From assembly GCA_002346305.1 (NCBI GenBank), contig DDZI01000059.1, forward strand, positions 17,661 to 28,149: DNA of 10,489 nt, written 5' to 3'. This document shows, in pieces, positions 6,921 to 10,489 of the stretch. Position 1 is the stretch's first letter. Each line of letters starts with the position of its first letter. The notes below the pieces were generated by a model. The model was not told where the DNA came from, made no database searches, and worked only from the letters and a program-made list of their open reading frames with translations. A program made the translations under genes and the position numbers. This DNA is from Actinobacteria bacterium UBA3012 (lineage in GTDB: Bacteria; Actinomycetota; Actinomycetes; Nanopelagicales; Nanopelagicaceae).

Positions 6921-8422
6921 GTGAATTAATCTACAAAAGTGCCGCGCAATTATCGGAAAGTCTGGCCAAAAAAGAAGTTTCTGCGCGCGAAGTCACGCAA
7001 GCACACCTAGATCAAATTACAAAAGTTGATAAAGCGGTGCATGCATTTTTATTTGTAGATACAGAAGGCGCATTGGCTCAAGCCGACCAAGTAGATGCGG
7101 CTCGCGCAAAAGGTGAGACTCTCGGTCCACTTGCTGGTGTTCCACTTGCTCTAAAAGATATTTTGGCACAAGAGGGAATACCTACAACTTGTGGTTCAAA
7201 AATATTAGAAGGATGGCGTCCGCCATACAGCGCAACAGTTGTAAAAAAATTACGTGCAGCCGGTGTAGTAATTCTTGGCAAAACAAATATGGATGAGTTT
7301 GCAATGGGTTCATCAACCGAGAACTCTGCATTTGGTACTACTCAAAACCCTTGGGATTTAACTCGAATTCCGGGTGGTTCTGGTGGAGGTTCCGCAGCAG
7401 CACTGGCAGCATTTGAAGCACCTCTCGCAATTGGTAGCGATACAGGTGGATCGATCAGACAACCTGCGGCAGTAACTGGAACTGTCGGAGTGAAACCAAC
7501 CTATGGTGGCGTATCTCGATATGGAGTTATTGCTTACTCTTCTTCGTTAGATCAAGTTGGTCCGTGCGCGCGTACAGTATTGGATACAGCATTACTACAT
7601 GAAGTTATTGCTGGTCATGATGATTACGATGCAACAAGTATTAATGCCCCAACGCCACCCGTAGTTGCTGCTGCAAAACGTGCAGATGTTAAAGGGATGA
7701 AAATTGGCGTGATCAAGGAATTATCTGGCGATGGTTATGAAAGTGGAGTTAGTGAAAGATTTGAAGAATCACTTGAAATCTTACGTAGCCAAGGTGCAAC
7801 AATTGAAATGGTTTCATGTCCAAATTTCGATTATGGATTAGCTGCTTACTATTTGATTGCACCAAGTGAAGCTTCTTCGAACTTAGCGCGTTTTGATGCG
7901 ATGAGATATGGATTGCGCGTTGGTGATGATGGTTCACGAAGCGCCGAAGAGGTTATGAGTATGACTCGTGCTGCTGGATTTGGACGCGAAGTAAAACGCA
8001 GAATTGTTCTTGGAACCTATGCTCTTTCTGCCGGGTACTACGATGCTTACTACGGCAGTGCTCAAAAAGTTCGAACATTAATTACACAAGATTTTGCTAA
8101 AGCATTTTCATCGGTAGATGTATTGGTTTCACCTACAACCCCAACCGTCGCCTTTCTAATCGGTGCGAAAAGTAATGACCCAGTCGCCATGTATTTAAGT
8201 GATGTTGCAACGATCCCAGTAAATCTTGCTGGAGTTGCGGCCATGTCACTTCCTGCTGGTTTATCAGAAGGATTGCCCGTAGGTTTTCAAATCATCGCAC
8301 CGGCCATGAAGGATGATCGTCTATATCAAGTCGGAGCTGCGCTAGAGCGTGAGCTTGCGGCCAAATGGGGTGGAGTGCTTACAACTAAAGCACCTAAATT
8401 GAATTCATCGGCAGGTGCATAG
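6917..8422 (+). CDS. gatA: Asp-tRNA(Asn)/Glu-tRNA(Gln) amidotransferase subunit A
   Basis: GatA is the glutaminase subunit: it frees ammonia from glutamine and channels it to GatB for amidation of misacylated tRNA. The 501 residues carry the amidase-signature catalytic triad: Lys80 (LALKDI), cis-Ser155 (GGSGGGS) and nucleophile Ser179 ([11 protein letters not shown]), with the expected 24-residue spacing between the serines. The common GGSSGGS reads GGSGGGS here; only the non-catalytic second serine is changed. Other family blocks include [19 protein letters not shown] (122-140) and a C-terminal [13 protein letters not shown]. The start ATG 6917 overlaps gatC by 4 bases and is preceded by AGGTGA at 6905-6910. 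gatB begins 2 bp after the stop. Its presence suggests that glutaminyl-tRNA and/or asparaginyl-tRNA is made by the indirect route. Confidence 0.97.
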   Translation: MSELIYKSAAQLSESLAKKEVSAREVTQAHLDQITKVDKAVHAFLFVDTEGALAQADQVDAARAKGETLGPLAGVPLALKDILAQEGIPTTCGSKILEGWRPPYSATVVKKLRAAGVVILGKTNMDEFAMGSSTENSAFGTTQNPWDLTRIPGGSGGGSAAALAAFEAPLAIGSDTGGSIRQPAAVTGTVGVKPTYGGVSRYGVIAYSSSLDQVGPCARTVLDTALLHEVIAGHDDYDATSINAPTPPVVAAAKRADVKGMKIGVIKELSGDGYESGVSERFEESLEILRSQGATIEMVSCPNFDYGLAAYYLIAPSEASSNLARFDAMRYGLRVGDDGSRSAEEVMSMTRAAGFGREVKRRIVLGTYALSAGYYDAYYGSAQKVRTLITQDFAKAFSSVDVLVSPTTPTVAFLIGAKSNDPVAMYLSDVATIPVNLAGVAAMSLPAGLSEGLPVGFQIIAPAMKDDRLYQVGAALERELAAKWGGVLTTKAPKLNSSAGA

Positions 8423-8424
8423 AG

Positions 8425-9918
8425 ATGTTGACTTACGACGAGATAATTGAAAAGTATGAACCCGCTTTAGGACTTGAAGTTCACGTCGAACTTGGAACAA
8501 AAACAAAAATGTTTTGTGGTTGTCCAACCGAATTTGGGGCTGAGCCAAATACTCAGGTTTGCCCAGTCTGCCTAGGAATGCCTGGAGCTTTGCCATTTGT
8601 TAATGAACGAGCAATTGAGAGCACAATTTTAATTGGGTTAGCACTTAACTGTTCCATCGCACCAATGTCACGTTTTGCGCGTAAAAATTATTTTTATCCA
8701 GATATGCCAAAGAATTTTCAAATTTCTCAGTATGACGAACCGATTTGCACTGATGGATACTTGGATGTGGAGTACGAAACTCCAGAGGGAATGAAAACTT
8801 TCCGTATTGAAATTGAACGAGTACACATGGAAGAGGACACTGGAAAATCTCTGCATGTTGGCGGAGCGACAGGTCGAATCCACGGTGCTGAATACTCGCT
8901 CTTGGATTACAACCGCGCAGGAATTCCACTAGTGGAAATCGTTACTAAAACAGTTTTAGGTACAGAACGATATGCACCTCAAATTGCAAAAGCTTATGTA
9001 AAAGAGTTGCGAGATATTTTACGGGCTCTTGGCGTTAGTGATGTAAAGATGGAGCAAGGCTCTCTTCGTTGTGATGCAAATATTTCTTTGTCACCTCGCG
9101 GAAGTGGAAAACTTGGCACTCGCAGTGAAACTAAAAATGTGAACTCACTTCGATCTGTTGAACGTGCTATCACTAGCGAGATGCACCGTCATGCGCAAAG
9201 ACTTGAAGCAGGGGAGCGAGTTGTACAAGAGACTCGACATTTTCAGGAAGATTCTGGAACTACCCGTTCGGGTCGATCAAAGGAACAAGCTGAGGATTAT
9301 CGCTACTTTCCTGAACCAGATTTGTTACCTGTTGCACCTTCCGCAGAGTGGATCGAAGAATTAAGAGCGCAACTTCCGGAACGACCTTCCGCCCACCGCG
9401 CTCGATTGCAACAACTTTGGCAAGTTCCAGATAAAGAGATGGCCGCGATGATCAACGCGGGAGTAGTCGGAATTGTTGAAGAAACTGTTGCACAAGGTGC
9501 AGACCCAACCAAAGCCCGAACTTGGTGGCTTGGAGAAATTTCACGACTTGCTAATGAGCGCGAAGTTGAAGTTGCTGAAATGCCGATTACACCAAAAGAT
9601 GTGGCTGAGATTATTGCGCTAGTAGCAGCTGGGGAATTAACAGATAAATTAGCCAGACAAGTTGTTGAAGGTGTTATTGCTGGAGAGGGAAAACCTAAAG
9701 AAGTTATTGCAGCGCGTGGAATCAAAGTTGTATCTGATGAGGGAGAGTTGGTTGCAGCGATTGAAAGAGCAATCGCAGCGCAACCTGAAACAGCTCAAAA
9801 AGTTAGAGACGGAAATATTCCAGCGGCAGGTGCATTAATTGGCGCAGTTATGAAAGACACTAAAGGCCAAGCAGATGCAGCCCGAGTTCGCGAACTTCTG
9901 CTTGGCCTTTTAGCTTAG
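8425..9918 (+). CDS. gatB: Asp-tRNA(Asn)/Glu-tRNA(Gln) amidotransferase subunit B
   Basis: GatB binds the misacylated tRNA, activates its side-chain carboxylate with ATP and transfers ammonia supplied by GatA. The 497 residues start with the cradle domain: GLEVHVEL (16-23) and the zinc-ligand cysteines Cys31, Cys33, Cys46 and Cys49 (FCGCP...CPVC). [19 protein letters not shown] (86-104) and [15 protein letters not shown] (161-175) are diagnostic. The C-terminal helical and YqeY-like tail ends with [18 protein letters not shown], the part that contacts the tRNA elbow. The start ATG 8425 is 2 bp after gatA, with AGGTG at 8413-8417. The last codons contain a perfect inverted repeat that probably serves as a terminator. 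The stop codon is 7 bp from that of the convergent transporter gene. Confidence 0.97.
   Translation: MLTYDEIIEKYEPALGLEVHVELGTKTKMFCGCPTEFGAEPNTQVCPVCLGMPGALPFVNERAIESTILIGLALNCSIAPMSRFARKNYFYPDMPKNFQISQYDEPICTDGYLDVEYETPEGMKTFRIEIERVHMEEDTGKSLHVGGATGRIHGAEYSLLDYNRAGIPLVEIVTKTVLGTERYAPQIAKAYVKELRDILRALGVSDVKMEQGSLRCDANISLSPRGSGKLGTRSETKNVNSLRSVERAITSEMHRHAQRLEAGERVVQETRHFQEDSGTTRSGRSKEQAEDYRYFPEPDLLPVAPSAEWIEELRAQLPERPSAHRARLQQLWQVPDKEMAAMINAGVVGIVEETVAQGADPTKARTWWLGEISRLANEREVEVAEMPITPKDVAEIIALVAAGELTDKLARQVVEGVIAGEGKPKEVIAARGIKVVSDEGELVAAIERAIAAQPETAQKVRDGNIPAAGALIGAVMKDTKGQADAARVRELLLGLLA
9862..9911 (+). terminator. Probable bidirectional terminator inside the 3' end of gatB
   Basis: A perfect 14-bp inverted repeat pairs AAAGGCCAAGCAGA (9862-9875) with TCTGCTTGGCCTTT (9897-9910), leaving a 21-nt loop that contains the small palindrome GTTCGCGAAC (9886-9895). 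On the plus strand the stem ends in TTTT (9908-9911), then AGCTT; on the minus strand it ends in TTTAG. Both arms are coding: the left covers GatB residues 480-484 and the right covers residues 491-496. Only 7 bp separate the convergent stop codons, so there is no intergenic room for another terminator. The long loop and short U-run make it weaker than a textbook example. Confidence 0.6.
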
Positions 9919-9925
9919 GACAGAG

Positions 9926-10489
9926 TTAATCTTTTTCGACTAGTGATTCCTTGCCAACCTTGATGAATACCATCATCACAATGGCTGCAACAATCAAAAT
10001 CGCAGCACCTGCTTTAAATGATGCGGTGTAACCATGGGTCAAAGCAAAAACTTGGGCTTTGTCTCCAAGTCCCGGATTGTTGATCAAGTAATTAGCAGCG
10101 GATGTTGCAGCGATCGTATTTAACAAAGCGGTACCAAGTGAGCCACCAACTTGCTGGCTGGTATTTAGTGCCGCACTTGCTACTCCTGAATCGCGTCCAC
10201 CAATTCCATGAAGCGCAGTGGTCGAAATAGGAATAAAGACCAAAGCCATTCCAGTACTCATGATCAACAATGAAGGCAGAACGTGAGTTATGTAAGCTGT
10301 TTCAGGCGTGATGAATGTTAAGAGGTACAAGCCAACTGTTGATTGAATCAATCCCCAGATAATTAATGGTTTCGGCCCAACTTTTGGAAGTAATTGACTT
10401 GCGACGCCAGCGAAAAGAATTATTCCGATTGAGAATGGCAGGAATGCGAATCCAGTTCTTAGTGGTGAATATCCCAAAATTACTTGTAG
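9926..10489 (-). CDS. MFS transporter, DHA2 (EmrB/QacA-like) family, C-terminal part (partial)
   Basis: This is the last 187 residues of a major-facilitator drug:H+ antiporter-like protein. The frame stays open to the window edge (LQVILGYSPLRTGFAFLP), and this is the usual mid-protein sequence of 14-helix DHA2 transporters, so the start lies beyond 10489. Hydrophobic segments are seen at about 14-34, 41-60, 70-91, 114-133 and 160-176 of the visible part. The diagnostic DHA2 block is GVASAALNTSQQVGGSLGTALLNTI (about 102-126, cited for position). Family members export drugs, antiseptics or metabolites using the proton gradient; the substrate here cannot be told. The short charged tail ends in GKESLVEKD. 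The gene converges on gatB and is unrelated to it in function. Confidence 0.9.
   Translation of the reverse strand, partial: LQVILGYSPLRTGFAFLPFSIGIILFAGVASQLLPKVGPKPLIIWGLIQSTVGLYLLTFITPETAYITHVLPSLLIMSTGMALVFIPISTTALHGIGGRDSGVASAALNTSQQVGGSLGTALLNTIAATSAANYLINNPGLGDKAQVFALTHGYTASFKAGAAILIVAAIVMMVFIKVGKESLVEKD

Noticed and set aside
10475..10477. TTG as a start codon for the transporter
   Set aside because: The frame stays open to the window edge with conserved DHA2 sequence, and the visible part begins in the middle of a 14-helix protein; the real start is outside the window.
1..10489. Search for a new multi-gene system, defence island, mobile element, CRISPR array or tRNA gene
   Set aside because: All coding space is taken by recognisable housekeeping genes plus one hydrolase and one transporter; I saw no direct-repeat arrays, transposase genes, terminal repeats or tRNA-like folds, and no gap longer than 83 bp.

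Overview
The window looks like ordinary core chromosome of a low-GC, streamlined actinobacterium. The order RNase E/G - L21 - L27 - Obg - ProB - ProA is the classic actinobacterial arrangement. The bases are only moderately GC-rich (mid-40s percent by eye), intergenic gaps are mostly 2-35 bp, and two genes appear to start without a Shine-Dalgarno site. A freshwater planktonic lineage of the Ca. Nanopelagicales (acI) type fits best; this is an inference from gene order and composition, not a database match.

Layout. Bases 1-834 hold the 3' end of an RNase E/G gene (rne) with an acidic and then arginine-rich tail. An 83-bp gap with a probable promoter leads into rplU and rpmA, which end at a strong intrinsic terminator (1509-1541). 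obgE follows at once and overlaps proB by 14 bp. On the opposite strand, 4145-5302 encodes a membrane-anchored serine hydrolase of the beta-lactamase/NylB-like fold, lying between proB and proA. A 34-bp divergent gap (5303-5336) carries an actinobacterial-type -10 element in each direction, each 6-7 nt from its start codon, as expected for leaderless mRNAs. proA is followed by gatC, gatA and gatB in a tightly packed, probably co-transcribed block. gatB converges with the 3' part of a DHA2-family MFS transporter that runs off the right edge. A perfect 14-bp inverted repeat inside the last codons of gatB probably acts as the terminator between these convergent genes.

How the genes work together. 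RNase E/G, L21, L27 and Obg serve RNA decay and large-subunit assembly. ProB and ProA turn glutamate into glutamate-5-semialdehyde for proline. GatCAB amidates misacylated Glu-tRNA(Gln) and/or Asp-tRNA(Asn). The hydrolase and the transporter are envelope proteins with no evident link to these pathways.

I found no mobile element, CRISPR array, tRNA or rRNA gene, or defence locus, and nothing that amounts to a new multi-gene system. The points worth a second look are regulatory and architectural: the terminator buried in the gatB coding sequence, the paired leaderless promoters, the hydrolase that splits proB from proA, and the joining of proA to gatCAB.
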